Translations under genes and position numbers: made by a program
Shown here: in pieces, positions 1-12,409 of the stretch
Layout: each line of letters opens with the position of its first letter
Numbering within the stretch: position 1 is the first letter of the stretch
DNA from: Biomphalaria glabrata
Taxonomy: Eukaryota; Mollusca; Gastropoda; Planorbidae
DNA: 64,000 nucleotides
Assembly: GCF_947242115.1 (NCBI RefSeq)
Contig: NC_074725.1
Coordinates: 30,481,584-30,545,583 of the forward strand
Direction: 5' to 3'
The notes under the pieces: generated by a model
Database searches by the model: none
Seen by the model: only the letters and a program-made list of their open reading frames with translations
What the model was told of the DNA's origin: nothing

Positions 1-735
1 ACTTATCATTCTGATCTTTCCGACAGTGCGACATAACCGTTGCTCACCTTGCAATCAATGCTGGCGATTGCTTCCCTTTGAGTGTTTTATCGCTATCACG
101 TCAGAATGCTGTTTGCAACGCCTTTTTCGACGATTGATCAAAAAGTCTATAGATGTTGATATTTTGAGGCCCTGCTACCCTTCCTATTTTTCCACTTTTC
201 AGTAGTAATTAGAAAAATATGCTAACTGCTATTTGTTGCTTATTTGCACACCTTGTGACTATCATTGCCAGTTCGTAAAACATGTTTTATTTTTGGTTTT
301 GTGTTTTTGCATGTTTCTAATGAGGGATTTCATTAGGGCAAACATGGGGCAGACACTAATGAGTCTAAATCCGGATCACAAATGAATATTGTTTCATTTC
401 TCTAAACTTCATTTTTATTTGATGATTTTAATTTATTATTATTATTTTTTTTTGTAAAAAAAAATAAAAATTAAGTTCACTTTTAAAACTCTATTCACAG
501 AAGAACTACTCACAGTTACGGATGCCAGTTAATGCGATGATTTTTTATAGGTAGGTGAGTTTATGTTTGTGTGTGTTTGTGGAGGTTTGTGTGAGAGTTC
601 GTCTGCTGTTTGTTGGTCCGGCCAATCTTTTTGTTTTGTGTTTGTCAAGTGTGAATTTCCAATTTGAGATTGTTTGTTTAAAATTGTGTGTAAACAGGCC
701 AGTATTTGAAGAAGATATTGATCACATGACTGACA
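1..735. other. AT-rich non-coding stretch
   Basis: No coding exon, RNA gene or repeat family that I recognise. The short open frame near 555-749 is T- and G-rich and has no domain. Confidence 0.5.
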
Positions 736-739
736 CTGA

Positions 740-1440
740 CAAAGATTAGAGGTGATGGGTTAAAGTGTTAGAGGTAGAGATACACAAAATAGAGAAAGAA
801 AAAGAGAAACGGTGATAAAGAGTTAGAGAGAGTGAGAAAGGGGGAGAGTGTGTGAGAGAAAGAGAGATAGGGAGAGAGAAAGGGATAAACAGAAAAGAAA
901 AGAGAGAGAGAGAAAGAGAGAGATATAAGAAAAGAGAGGGAGGGAGAGAGAGAAAGAGAGAGATATAGGGAAAGAGAGGGAGTGAAAAAGAGAGAGAGAG
1001 AGAGCTATAGGGAAAGAGAGGGAGAGGGAGAGAGAGAGAGAAAGAGAGTGATATAGGGAAAGAGAGGGAGTGAAAGAGAGAGAGAGAGAGAGAGAGATAG
1101 GGAAAGAGAGGGAGGGAGAGAGAATAGAGTAAAGTGTGAGAGACAGAAAAGGAGAGAGAGTCAGAAAGAGTTAGAGGGATAGCGAAAGAGAGTGGGAATT
1201 AGAGAGAGGTAAGGCGTGTCAAAGAGAGAGAGTCAGAAAGAGAGTGGGAGATAGAGAGAGTGGATGAAAGATAGAGAGAGAGAGAGAACGAGAAAGATAG
1301 AGACAGAGAGAGAGAGGGGAAAGAAATATTAAAAGCTAGAAAGAAATGAGAAATCTAGAGAGTGAAAAAAAGAGAAAAAAAAACTAAAATTAAGAGAGAG
1401 GAATTTAAAAAAAAAAAAAGGAATAAATACAGATAGACAA
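740..1440. repeat. GA-rich simple-sequence tract
   Basis: Degenerate GA/GAAA/GGGA microsatellite on the plus strand, with repeated blocks of about 75 bases around gatatagggaaagagaggg. It merges into A-runs near 1370-1420. Confidence 0.9.
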
Positions 1441-1461
1441 TTACTTCTCCAAAGTTATTTG

Positions 1462-1622
1462 ACTTGTAATGTTTTGGACGTTCCTTCAGACGTAAAGATT
1501 ATTACGTCCTAGCGTAAGTCCCATACTGGACGTCAGAGAATGGCGGCAGACAAAGGATTGAACCCCAGGACCATCACAACTACAGTTCGGAGCGCGTACC
1601 ACTCTACCAGTCAGCCGTCTTT
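1462..1622 (-). repeat. tRNA-derived SINE (third family), reverse orientation
   Basis: Read on the minus strand it has a tRNA-like head: an A-box-like start near 1620 and a B-box-like ggttcaatcc around 1555-1565, followed by a tail with gacgtaataatc. The tail words (gacgtta, attacgtcct) recur at 48040-48085 and 59470-59515, marking a dispersed family. Confidence 0.55.
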
Positions 1623-1627
1623 ATAGG

Positions 1628-2232
1628 AAGTTTAAAAAGTGATATAAAGAAAGAGAGAAAGAGAGAAAGAGAGAGAGAGAGAGAGTGAGAAAGAAAGAAA
1701 GATAAAGAGAGAGAAAAGGAAAGAAAGAAAAACGGAGAGAGAGAGAAAAAAAGATAGAGAATGAAAGAAAGAGAGAGAGAAAGAAAGAAAGAGATAAAGA
1801 AAGAAAAAAAGAGAGAAAGAAAGAGAGAAAGAAAGAAAGAAAGAAAGAGAGAAAGAAAGAAAGAGAGAAAGAAAGAGAGAAAGAAAGAAGTTTAAAAAGT
1901 GATATAAAGAAAGAGAGAAAGAGAGAAAGAGAGAGAGAGAGAGTGAGAAAGAAAGAAAGATAAAGAGAGAGAAAAGGAAAGAAAGAAAAACGGAGAGAGA
2001 GAGAAAAAAAGATAGAGAATGAAAGAAAGAGAGAGAGAAAGAAAGAAAGAGATAAAGAAAGAAAAAAAGAGAGAAAGAAAGAGAGAAAGAAAGAAAGAAA
2101 GAAAGAGAGAAATAAAGAAAGAGAGAAAGAAAGAGAGAAAGAAAGAAAGAAAGAAAGAGAAAAAGGAGAAAAAGAGAGAATGAAAGAAAGATAGAGAGAA
2201 AGATAGAGAGAAAGAAAGAGAGAAAGAAAGAG

Positions 2233-2263
<31 letters not shown>

Positions 2264-2450
2264 GAAAAAGAAAGAGAGAAAGAAAGAAAGAGAGAAAGAG
2301 AGAAAGAAAGAAAGAGAGAAAGAAAGAAAGAAAGAAAGAGAGAAAAAAAGAAAAAAAAGAGAGAAAGTGAGAAAGAGAGAGAGATAAAGAAAGTGAGAGA
2401 ATAAAAGAGAGGAGGGAATGAAAGAGAATCAAAGAATGAAATAGACTATA
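1628..2450. repeat. GAAA/GA microsatellite with internal duplication
   Basis: Almost pure purine tract. The words gtttaaaaagtgatataaag begin at about 1630 and again at about 1888, so a block of roughly 260 bases was duplicated. The long serine/leucine/phenylalanine open frame on the minus strand is only this repeat. Confidence 0.95.
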
Positions 2451-2874
2451 GAAAGACTAAAATATATTCCCACTAGCCAAAGCTAGGAATCTGAACAACT
2501 GTATTCTCAAACTACAAGAAACTTGTTTACATTTGTTTCCACGGAAATGCGTTTACAAATTTGAATTTCTATTTCCACTTAAGAAAGCGTCTTTCTTTCT
2601 TTTTTTTACAAAATGAGTCAATTTAATAATAAATAACCAAGACAAAAAAAAATAATACATTGTCAGCGGTACGGGGAAACTATCATGTGGAGTGGGGGGG
2701 GGGCTTTGTATCTTTGATGAAGGGACTGGCCAAAATAGTCACTATGCTGATTGTTTGAAGTCCTGGTACTAACAGAATGATACAAAATTTAATACAGCCC
2801 CTGATCAAATAGGATTCGTGTCTGTTGGGTTAGCTAAATTGCGTAGAAAATGGGTCAAGGAATGCTCACACTGG

Positions 2875-3215
2875 TATGTGTGGGTATTTGTAAGTATGTG
2901 TAAGTATGTGTGGGTATGTGTAAGTATGTGTAAGTAAGTGTGGGTATGTGTAAGTATGTGTGAGTATGTGTTTGTATGTGTGGGTAAGTGTGGGTATGTG
3001 TAAGTATGTGTGGGTAAGTATGGGTATGTGTGGGTATGGAATTTGAGAGAGAACGATGGGGAAAGAAAGTGAAGGCGAGTAACAAAAAAAGAAAGAAAGA
3101 GAGAGAGAAAGAAAGAGAGAGAGAAAGAAAGAGAGAAAGAAAGAGAGAGAGAAAGAAAGAGAGAGAAAGAGAAAGAGAGAAAGAAAGATAAAGAGAGAGA
3201 GAGAAAGAAAGAGAG

Positions 3216-3248
<33 letters not shown>

Positions 3249-3255
3249 AAAGACT
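2875..3255. repeat. GTGTGGGTAT minisatellite followed by GAAA tract
   Basis: From 2875 to about 3035, 6- and 12-base units of the type gtatgtgtaagt and gtatgtgtgggt. From about 3085 to 3255, GAAA/GAGA microsatellite. Threonine/histidine/tyrosine-rich open frames on the minus strand are translations of the repeat. Confidence 0.9.
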
Positions 3256-3336
3256 GACATGACTGAGAATTAGATAATACGCTAAAGAGACCGAGGAAAC
3301 AGAAAATGAAATAAAGTTGATAGAGAGACGAAGAAA

Positions 3337-3504
3337 CAGTGGCGTAGCTATGGTTTGGGGGGGGGGGCGGTACTGTTTAGTGGGCCCCTGCATTTGGACA
3401 AGAGAATGAGGTAATATTTGATGTAAAAACACTTAACGCTCGGGGGAGGGGGGTTCAAATTCGGACACTCCCCTTCCCATCACCCCACTCTAGTTACGCC
3501 ACTT
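3337..3504. mobile_element. Short non-autonomous hAT-type element, GGCGTAGCTA family
   Basis: Ends are cagtggcgtagctat and agttacgccact, near-perfect inverted repeats. Flanks cgaagaaa (3329-3336) and cgaagagg (3505-3512) fit an 8-bp target duplication with two differences. Other members lie at 36029, 46988 and 63669. The interior is G-rich and non-coding. Confidence 0.75.
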
Positions 3505-3793
3505 CGAAGAGGAAAAGAAATGTATAATAGAGACAAGAGAGAATACCTAAACATGAATGACACAACATTGTCATTAGAGAGTTTCACCTATGACGGAATA
3601 ACTAGAAATAGCTCTCTTTTTGTGTGTGTGTGTGTGTCCGATGTACAGAATAAAGGACGTCTTGGAAAGCTATTTGTTTAAAAGTTATATTTCACACTTA
3701 TTAACAGTGCAGAATCAAATTATCCAATTAGTCAATTAATTACTGGTAATTAATTATTTTGTTTGATACAAACAAGGAAAATTAATCATTAAG

Positions 3794-3795
3794 TG

Positions 3796-3870
<75 letters not shown>

Positions 3871-3932
3871 GTCTGTCTGTCTGTCTGTCCGTCCGTCCGT
3901 CCTTCCGTCAGTCCATCCATTCATCCATCCAT

Positions 3933-3994
<62 letters not shown>

Positions 3995-3995
3995 G
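3794..3995. repeat. TATC/TGTC microsatellite
   Basis: Perfect tatc runs flank a variant core of tgtc, cgtc and catc repeats. The isoleucine/tyrosine/leucine/serine open frame is the repeat. Confidence 0.97.
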
Positions 3996-4002
3996 ATAAA
4001 AG

Positions 4003-4205
4003 GCACATTCCTCGTTCCATGTGCTAGGACAAATTTGTACAAAAGCTCCTTCTTCTCTAGCGCTATTAGAGCGTGGAATGGGTTGCCTGAGATAGCTAGG
4101 AAAACCAGTGGCTTGGCGGAGTTTAGGTCATTGGTTAATATGCATGACTGAATGCATGACGCGTAGGATGTAATCATCTTCTGTGTTATATAAGATATAT
4201 TCAAC
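4003..4205 (+). mobile_element. LINE 3' end fragment (CR1/jockey-like reverse transcriptase tail)
   Basis: Translation gives [15 protein letters not shown] followed by a serine/leucine-rich segment ending in AEFRSLV. This is the usual C-terminal tail of CR1/jockey-type non-LTR retrotransposon proteins (RAWN.LP motif). It stops shortly after and is followed by the 3' sequence gcatgactgaatgcatga, which recurs in part near 29750. It is a 5'-truncated remnant. Confidence 0.7.
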
Positions 4206-4209
4206 TTTG

Positions 4210-4775
4210 CATATATTCCTTACATTGGGTCTATTAATCTATTTAGACTACTCTCATAGACCAAGTATAACCTTTCAAACAATCTACCTACCATTGACTA
4301 ATTGAGCTGTAGACATTTCCCCTTTTCGCTTGTCCTTTTTTTAATTTTTGGCTGGACAAAATTGCTTTTGGTGAAAGCGTGTCCACCAATTACCACGTTA
4401 AGCGGGACAAGGAGCAGCCTTGAAAACTGCTGACCGGTGGCCGAGGACGTCTTCCGAGCCGGTGGGAACTTGATGAGTTCTCGACACCTTCCTAGACCGA
4501 TTAGCAGTCAATAAGGAGTCTTGGTAATGGGGCTAAAAGGCAAGGAGGGGGGGGGGGAGAAGAGGGGAGGCTAATTACTGAGAAAGGGGGAGGGTAGATG
4601 AAGAAATAACCAACTTTTTCAAAGCTCGAGTTATTCGGGGAAGTTTGTGTCGACATTTAGAACCATGGAACACGCTTCATGAAATATATCAAATTAAATT
4701 TTATGGACTCAACTAAGATAACTCACTAAGTAGCTGTATCGCCAAAGTTGCCTCCCTTTGTATTCAACGTTTTTT
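4210..4775. other. No gene seen
   Basis: AT-rich sequence with a G-run (about 4536-4560). Nothing coding was recognised. Confidence 0.4.
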
Positions 4776-4789
4776 TTTTTTGTCTTTTT

Positions 4790-5480
4790 TTTTTACAAAG
4801 CTTATCTAAGGGTTCGAAAAATATAACAAAATTAATTGATGACCTCTAATTAATTATTTAATGTGTTTTGTTTTTTTTTTAAATTGATTCGTGAATTATC
4901 ATCATCTGTGAATAATTATGGGAAATTTCAACTTGATTTGAGAATGTGATGTGGTAGAAAAAGATGTGTATTTAGCGTAAAAATGGAAATAAACCCAACA
5001 AATGCAGCCATATCTCTCAATAAGAAGCATTTTTACCCTCTTTTTTTTCGATACCAAATAATTAATTACCAATAATTAATTGATCAATTTTTATTTTTTT
5101 ATTGTTTCATGTTTTATTAGGTACATTAAATAATTGTGTAAATTTTCAATTTGATTCGAGAATAGATGTGGGAGAAATTAGATGTACAATTAGAAAAGGG
5201 GACCAAACCTCTACTTATTTAGCCATATCTGTAAATACTGAAGGATTAATTTCCCTTATTGGTATCAAACAAAATAATTAATTCCAGTAATTAATTTACT
5301 AATTGGTTATTTTATTTTAATTGATTCATGTCTTGACTATGCCAATGGATAATTGTGTGAAGTTCCAACTTGATCCGAGAATTGGTGAGGAAATAAAAAA
5401 ATGTGCTCATACTTTTTTATTACACAGACAGACCGACAGACAGACAGAGTGATTTTATAAAAGCTTTATAAAAAAAACAA
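4790..5480 (-). repeat. AT-rich dispersed repeat, several reverse copies in series
   Basis: Recurring words in reverse orientation: aattaattattt near a tract reading 'cgagaat', then agacagac runs and aagctttataaaa at 5405-5480. The same words recur forward at 8655, 12410, 13094, 33650, 40380 and 58695, and reverse at 53690. No coding capacity. The class is unknown to me, perhaps a non-autonomous DNA element. Confidence 0.65.
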
Positions 5481-6230
5481 CATGCGGAATAGATTTATAC
5501 CACCATGCATTTGTTACACATATTGTATGACAAGGTAAAAAAAAAAACTATAAATAGCTAGCCTTATAAAATATAATTTCCGGTGTATAGAACAAAGTTA
5601 TTAAAAAGGTAGAGGATATTATTTCGTGCCCTAATTAGCTCCCCAGAATCAAATTTTCTAAAATCTTCCATTTTATTTTCATTTCGTTGCGAACAATGGA
5701 GTTTAATTTTGCGGCCTTGACCTTGTTTAGTTTATCCAGAAAATCTCCACGTCTGCCAATCTCACAACTCTGGCCACATCGCATGTCCATTGATATGTAT
5801 TGAATCTTTTGAATATTTTATCTTCGGGAACTCTTGACTGATCACCTCGATATGCTTTATGCTGAACAGTTCTCGGCCCCCCTGAGGCGTTGCTCGAGTA
5901 GGTGGTCACCGTGTGCGATTAGCTAATGATCCTTCTCCCCCTTTCCCCCATAAAATATGTTGTATTTTTTTTGTTGCTGTTGAATGAGCAATGAGCTAAT
6001 TACCAACATTCATTGATTGGTACACAACTGTCAATTATGCGACGATAGTTTCTTTTAATGTCATTGTTGTTGTTTTGTTTTTTGACAAATGTGTCACTTG
6101 GGTGTAACCCGTAATCCTGTGAGGACCGCACCTTTCCCACCTTACTAAGCGACGCCACTGTAATGCATTTTAAGCTAATATTTTTGTGTGTGAAGCAAAT
6201 TGTGTTTCTGACGTCGCCTACTTCTAAATG
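5481..6230. other. No gene seen
   Basis: Non-coding. Near 6085-6150 there is a short GC-richer segment (gtgtaacccgtaatcctgtg...cgacgccactg) that looks like half of a short transposon. I could not find its other end. Confidence 0.35.
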
Positions 6231-6234
6231 TTTG

Positions 6235-6413
6235 TTTGTTAAATTTTGTACATGTTTCGGATGTTCCTTCAGAGTTGAAGATAGTGTACTTCCTAGTCCA
6301 AAACTCTCGCAGGACGACGGGGGATGGGAGCGGGCAGTGTTTGAACCCGGGATCATCGATAAATCCAAACGACAGTCCAGCGCGCAAACCGCACGACCAG
6401 GCAGCCTGGTAGG
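6235..6413 (-). repeat. tRNA-derived SINE-2, reverse
   Basis: On the minus strand: a head with tggtcgtgcggtttgcgcgc (A box) and a B box ggttcaaacac, then a body with cgtcctgcg and a 3' part reading catccgaaacatgt. Five further copies in the window (15095, 16781, 22868, 41963, 59227). Confidence 0.85.
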
Positions 6414-6459
6414 ATTACAGAAGTAGAGGAAGAGAAGTAAAGTATGATATATTAAAATT

Positions 6460-6845
6460 TTGTATTTAAATTTAGTAAGAAGTCACACTCTTAGACGCTT
6501 GCGAATCTTGGGCGGAGTCTTGGACAGAATCTTGGGCGGAGTCTTGGACAGAATCTTGGAAGCTGACCGTAGATTTAGAGAGGAGTATCCTAGCAAAGGA
6601 ATTGAGAAGCTACAGAAAGATCCTAGATATCACATACATAGACCGCATTACAAACTAAGAGATTTGAAAAAAAAAAGGATTAATACAGGGATTGAAATCC
6701 ACGACAACCTGCTAACTACTGTAAAAAACAAAACAAAGCGCTAACTAAAAGTCTATTGCCATATCACAAGGTCTTCGGGGATCGCAAAGACCTTCCTTCA
6801 GGGAACAGTACCAGGAAAAAGAAAAAAGGGGAAGACAGAGTGTCA
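6460..6845 (+). mobile_element. LINE reverse transcriptase 3' remnant
   Basis: Plus-strand fragments read DNLLTTVKN, then (shifted) HITRSSGIAKTFLQGTVPGK. These match the copy at 43100 (DDLLTIVKK, GLAKTFLQGTVPGK), a C-terminal region common to molluscan endonuclease/reverse transcriptase LINEs. The frame is broken between the two parts and the copy ends near 6845. Confidence 0.65.
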
Positions 6846-7009
6846 CCTCCTCAAAGTGGGTGCCATACAGTAGATACCCTGTTTTAATATTATTAGTATT
6901 CTTCACAACTCATGTTTAGGAAGGGGAACACTTCCATAAGCTAACGAGGTAGCCTACTTGAGAGCAGTCAGTACGTGGCAGTTAGTAAGGGGCAGTCATT
7001 GAAGGTAGC

Positions 7010-7544
7010 CAGGGCCGGTCTTAGGCCACTGCAACCTATGCGGCCGCAGTGGGCCCCGCACTTTCATAGGCCCCGCTCGATGCAAATGCTAGGTCTAAAT
7101 TATTAAATTAAATCATTTAACTTATTATTAAAAGGTTCCAGGATTTCTCCTAAAATTAAAAAAAATATAAGAAAAAGACACGAAAATCTCTTGAAATTAT
7201 TAAAATCTTCTGAAAATTCATACAAATCTCCTTTCAACAGACAAAATTGTCATTTCGGGGTGTCATTCAATATGGCAAACGTCAATCCTACTCGCTAGTC
7301 GATTTTAAATCTAAAATGCAAATATGGATGTTTATCGGCTGGGAAAACTACTATATACTGTAGATGGCTTGTAAAGTTAATTTGACATTGATTTTGTACT
7401 TAGTAAAGTATAAATAAAATGCATAGACGAATTTATTTTCTAATACAAATTCTTATTTTACCTTTATTATATTTATCACAGCCCAAATTAGGCCCCTCGC
7501 AATCCGTTTCGAATAGGGCCCCGCAACCTGTAGGACCCGCCCTG
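7010..7544. mobile_element. Non-autonomous hAT element, CAGGGCCGG family
   Basis: Starts cagggccggtcttagg and ends gacccgccctg, with a perfect 8-bp target duplication aaggtagc at 7002-7009 and 7545-7552. The interior is AT-rich with gggccccgc near both ends. Same family as 17082-21370, about 40714-41400 and 59762-60267. The 40.7-kb copy keeps a piece of hAT transposase. Confidence 0.9.
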
Positions 7545-8169
7545 AAGGTAGCCACTTGTGAAAATTATTGTATGCAGTCACTCTAGAGTTATTATAAAGT
7601 TGAGACATGTACCAGTCAATAATATAGTACCATTGTCTGTCTATAAAGGTTTATTACAGGTCATTCTTGGATTGTGTATCGTATTTCCTATGTGGTGTTA
7701 TTATTATATACATTAAAAATAGTATTTGCATCTGCCACAAAAGGAGTTATTTTCTCCTTTACGAGAGAGGTATAAACGTGCAAGACAATGCATCGGGAAG
7801 ATCCCCAATGACGAAATACTAAATAAAAAGCTTCTTTAATTTACTAGTGTTCGGAAAGTGAGAGATTTAGTTAGCATTACGCAACCTCAAGACGTCAGTC
7901 AGAGCCATTAAGTCGTCAAGGCAGCGCTCAGATGTCACAACTAGACTGATGCGTCTGCTGCATGACGTTTTGATCTGCTTGAAACGTCATTCACGTCTGC
8001 TTTATTTCTTCACTTCCTTTCATGTTCTGTATCTTTTTCTAACAACTGGACTTTAAGCTCACGACAAGTTTGTGGCGCTAACATTTCCCCCCCCCCCCTA
8101 AGAATGTATCAGACGACTAATTAATACCGCGAAGAGTCGCTTTCCAATTTTATCACTATGCACTTTTAT

Positions 8170-8312
8170 ATTGATACCTACGAGGGTGTTATGTGGCCAG
8201 CACATCCTAAAATCCTGAATTTTATTAACGAAAAAAAAATCCCAAGATCAACCAAGATTCGAGCACAAGATCCCTCGTTTGGTCGTTGTGCTGGCCACAT
8301 GAAACCCTCACT
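8170..8312. repeat. Inverted pair of SINE-1 fragments
   Basis: gagggtgttatgtggccag at 8173-8195 is the reverse of ggtcgttgtgctggccacat at 8281-8302. Both come from the middle of SINE-1. The arms lie about 90 bases apart and could form a hairpin. Confidence 0.55.
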
Positions 8313-8654
8313 AACATCCGGTCTCCGAAACAGCTTTGCGTTAAGTGAGCCAAACACCGCGAGTCGCAACTTTTTCTTCGGATTAGTGTTTATTATAGCT
8401 TCTAACTGGTCTAACTGACTGGTCGTGTTGTGTGCGCGATGGACACTCATTCGGTCGACTAAACGTCCCGGGTTCTTACTCTGCCCGCTGCAACCCCCCC
8501 CCCCTCCCGGTCATGTGAAAGGTTCGGACTTTGGACTAACAAGTAGATTATCTTCAAACAGATTGAACGTACGAACATGTCAAACATTTTAGAAAAAATT
8601 TAACTCGATAATGACAATGTCGTCAAAAAGCTCTTTCGCTGTTATGGAACTTTT

Positions 8655-8895
8655 TTTTTTTACAAAGCTTTTATTCACTCTGTATGTCTGTCTGTCTGTC
8701 TGGGACAAAAATTTGTTCACGTTATTTTTCTTGTCAACCGAAACGAGGGGTCTCCAGTTTGAATCCCGGGGAAAACTGGGATTATGAATTTTTTGCTAAG
8801 TTATTAGCTTTCCTGACTGATTCAGGCAACCCGTTCCATAATACTCTACTTATTTTTTATAATTGGCATATAGACAAACACACAGACTTTTAACG
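8655..8895. repeat. AT-rich dispersed repeat start plus antisense LINE tail
   Basis: 8660-8705 has the tacaaagctttta...tgtctgtctgtctgg start of the AT-rich family. At 8790-8890 the minus strand reads VLWNGLPESVRK, the same CR1/jockey-type tail as at 4003 and 29711. Confidence 0.5.
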
Positions 8896-9299
8896 AAAGA
8901 AGACAGAAATAGAGTGTACTCTTTAGACCAAGAATATATGGACACATTCAAACCTACCAGAAACCAATCTTCTCTCAAAATATATACACCGCTAAAATAA
9001 AATAAATATTCAAATAGCTTTTTCTGAATTCAACCATACCGGAATAAAAGCACTTGTCCACCATTTGAGGAAAAACCAAGTTATAGACTCCCTAGATAAT
9101 TCATAAGTATTCAGCTCTTATTTCTGAATATATTCAAACTGAATTTTAAAACCGCTGTACTGTACACAATGTCAACGCTATACTTCTGCATCGGGTAAGA
9201 ACGATAACTTCAGGCAAATATACTTTGTACCGACTTTTAAGAGACTAACAATTGATTTCTTTTTTGACCTAACATCTCCATTTTATAAGATAAGATAAT

Positions 9300-9735
9300 A
9301 ATGGCAATGTCTTTGATTCCGAAGATTAAAGGATGAGTGCAGTGTTTCACATAATTACACAAACCCAGTTGCGACCTGCATATTTTCCCGTGTCTCTTGC
9401 AGATAAAGTCCGTTGTCCGCTGGCGGTCTATTTAAGTTTTCTTTGCTTCTTCAATAATAGCTATACTTCGAGTCTCAATTGTTTGTTTCGTAGCTTTTTT
9501 TTAGAAGACCTTTTCCTCATTATTTATTGGGTAACGAGTTCCTCATTATTTATGGTGTAACCTTTTCCTATTATTTCTCATTAATAATGAAGCTTGTCTT
9601 CGAGTCTGAAGATTAGTGAGGAATGCAGTATTTCCCGTGGCTACGCAGACCCAGCACTGGCCTACATATTTTAACACATTCAACGCAGACATAACCATAG
9701 TACGCTGGTGGTCGATTTAGATTTTCCTTTTTTTT
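9300..9735 (-). mobile_element. Two copies of a LINE 3' end with zinc-finger tail
   Basis: Two related blocks (about 9305-9450 and 9590-9735) share gattaaaggatgagtgcagt-like and gattagtgaggaatgcagt words with the blocks at 42580 and 44200. In those copies the minus or plus strand, respectively, encodes a short Cys-Cys-His-His tail, so these are degraded 3' ends of the same LINE. Confidence 0.5.
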
Positions 9736-9744
9736 TTTTTTACA

Positions 9745-10210
9745 TTTATTTCTGAATTAGTTTATTAATAGTATGATTACTTAGAAAATGTAATATTAAT
9801 TTTAAAAATCTCATTCGTAGTGGAAAATACACGTCAGTAATAAATCTGGAAATATAACCTTTACAGATAAAAATAAACTCGATCAAATCGGATCTATCTT
9901 AATTGCTTGTCGATAATGTTTTATTTTTATTTTGCAGCATTGTTAATTTGAAAAATCTAGGACATCTTTAACATTAGATCATGCCAAAACAAAATATCAT
10001 TCAAGGCGTAGACTCCATTTTTATAATTATTGGAAGTTTCTATTCATAGCTAGCGCTTTGGCGTATCCGGTGTACAAAAAGAAAGGAAGTGTTGTTTAAG
10101 ATAGGATCTTTTTTCAAGGTATAAAATAATTTGTTTGCACCGCATAATCATAATTTTTTAAGCTCTTCCGTTTGTAGCACAGAATACTTTCAATATGGAG
10201 ACATTTTTGT
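9745..10210. other. No gene seen
   Basis: AT-rich non-coding sequence. Confidence 0.4.
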
Positions 10211-10221
10211 TATGGTACGAT

Positions 10222-10528
10222 CACAGACATAAATAAATATAGACTGGCCGATTAAAGAGTTTTATGAAACGAAAATTTGTGACTTGCAATTTTGTGTACT
10301 TTATTATACAGCATTTATGAGCAGTATAAAAGTTAGGTATTCATATCTATTTCAGCCACACACCTATCTATATTGTAAATAAGGAGGCAGTGTAGTTTTG
10401 TTTCATCTCCAAGAATGAAGATCATGCAATTTTTTCGTAATTCGGAAATCCGAATACAATAGATATACATGTTTTCAAGTTACATGAAGTTACTTCCTTC
10501 GGCCAGTCTATATTTATTTATGTCTATG
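10222..10528. mobile_element. 307-bp MITE with ~29-bp terminal inverted repeats
   Basis: The left end cacagacataaataaatat and the right end, read in reverse, catagacataaataaatat match over about 29 bases with one difference (through agactggccga). A perfect 8-bp duplication ggtacgat sits at 10214-10221 and 10529-10536. The interior is AT-rich and has no coding frame. The 8-bp duplication suggests a hAT-type transposase. Confidence 0.9.
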
Positions 10529-10539
10529 GGTACGATTAA

Positions 10540-12020
10540 GGAATTAATTATTTGTTTCGGAAATAGTGAAAGTTTTGACTTAGAGACAATGACGTGACTA
10601 GTAAAAAAACAAGACTAGGTTTTAGGCGGAACGAAATATCAGCCGATGTAAACAGGCTACTTCCAGGACGCCTTAGAGATAGGAAGCCTTGTTATGAACG
10701 TAGAGAGTTAGCTGACATTCGATGGTTCCCTTCATTGTTATTAAACTTCTTGTTCAGTATCGACGTTGATTAACTTATTTACTTCTATCGATTGTTCGGC
10801 CTTTCGTGGATTTGGTTGTGTGTTACCTGCGTTTTGTTTATCGGCATTAGACACCGCAGAAGCGGCTAACACTTAGACTAGATCATTTTGGCTTTCTTTT
10901 ATTAATCTATGGTATTGATATGCTCCATTAAAAGATTTAAGAAGTAGACCCTAGGCAAATAGAACTCTGATTGAATAGACATATTTTTTTTTTCATGTTT
11001 TAGACTTTTCTTCAAAAAGGAAGATTTAGACCAAATCTTCTGGTCTGGGGTCGGCACCGATGAAGGCTGGAACTATGGACCTTTATGAAGGGAATTTTTT
11101 TTTTTTGAAAACGGATAGCGTAAGTTTCAGGCATTTATTAGTATACCCAAACAAATGCCAAATGACTAGACAGCCATATTGGATAGATGGCGCCACTTTA
11201 TAGTACTGTATATTTCAAGATGTTTTTTTTTTTTTAAGTTTTAATTTAATTGTTAATTCTTGACTTTTGTACACCTTTGCAAATATACAAACATTGTTTT
11301 TTTTTTAATTTTCGTCATTAGTGTCACCTTTTAACTCTTACCCTCCGTAATTATTTTGCTCGTTCTGATAGAATTATTCATTTTGCTCATTTGCATTTCA
11401 CTATCTTCTTAGGGTTAAACTTCAATGACTTTTTTTGTTTGTTATCAGAAAATGTTATATTTGGTGTGGAATTATAGGGGAATGCCAGCTCTTTTTACAC
11501 AACGCAAATTAAAGTATAAAATCCAAAAATCAATTTAGTTTAACGGATCAATTAGGAGAGAAAGAGTTAAATGGGTGTCACCCTGTGCGGTCCGCACCCC
11601 TCAAACAACACTAACGGCTCCACCACATATAGGCCTACGTATTTAAAAAAAAAGTAATTTAAAAAATAACACTTTTTTAAAGAAAAAAAAAACGCGCAAA
11701 TAAGACACCATAGACTTAAAATACTGCATTTTCTATTATTGTATTAACTTTTTCGTTTTATGGCCAAAAAAAATAATTTTACTTCTGATAATTAAATAGA
11801 TATATCTGTTAGACAGTTACATTTCTCTAGCTAAACATTTTTAAATGTAGAAAAAATATATATAATAAACTTACTTTGGTATCCTAATCTTGTTATTATT
11901 TGCTAATTGCCAGAAGTTAAAAATGTCATCACAATTTAGATTTTATATTCAAATCCTCTTTTTTTTTTTAAACTTTAATTTGGCCTGTTTTGGCAGGGTT
12001 CTGCTGGCAAAACAAGGAAA
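10540..12020. other. AT-rich stretch, no gene seen
   Basis: Only short homopolymer runs and broken short frames. The frame around 12027-12270 has no recognisable domain and no flanking splice pattern. Confidence 0.4.
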
Positions 12021-12409
12021 CTAGCGATGCTACCTGTAAACGCGCGTCTTTTAAATGTGGCGAAACAGTCCCAGCCTCCCACAGGACTCACTCGACGTCA
12101 CGCGCGAGGTGTCAAAACGCCGTCTTGTTTTTTTTTTTTGTTTTGCTTTTTTGATTCACTTCAATTGGCAAGCAGGCGATCCACTTCGCGCTTCCATCTT
12201 CATCGCCCGTTTATTTCGCGCCATTCAAAACTCAGCAGGCGTGATCGGCGTCACGGGTAGAGAGGGGTGATAACAGTTGATTAGATAAAATGATGTCACG
12301 TTATAGATAGCTTGCTTCTCTCGAACATCGAATACTTCCGTCAGGGGAGGTAATTGCTCCAGGGTGATGTGGAGGATTCGTGGTTTTCAAATATGGCGTC
12401 GCTAATATT

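Noticed and set aside
1632-3432. Leucine/serine/phenylalanine-rich frames on the minus strand
   Set aside because: Translations of GAAA and GTGTGGGTAT simple repeats.
12027-12270. Overlapping frames with Arg-rich translation
   Set aside because: No domain, no splice pattern, different frames equally open; probably chance in a GC-richer patch.
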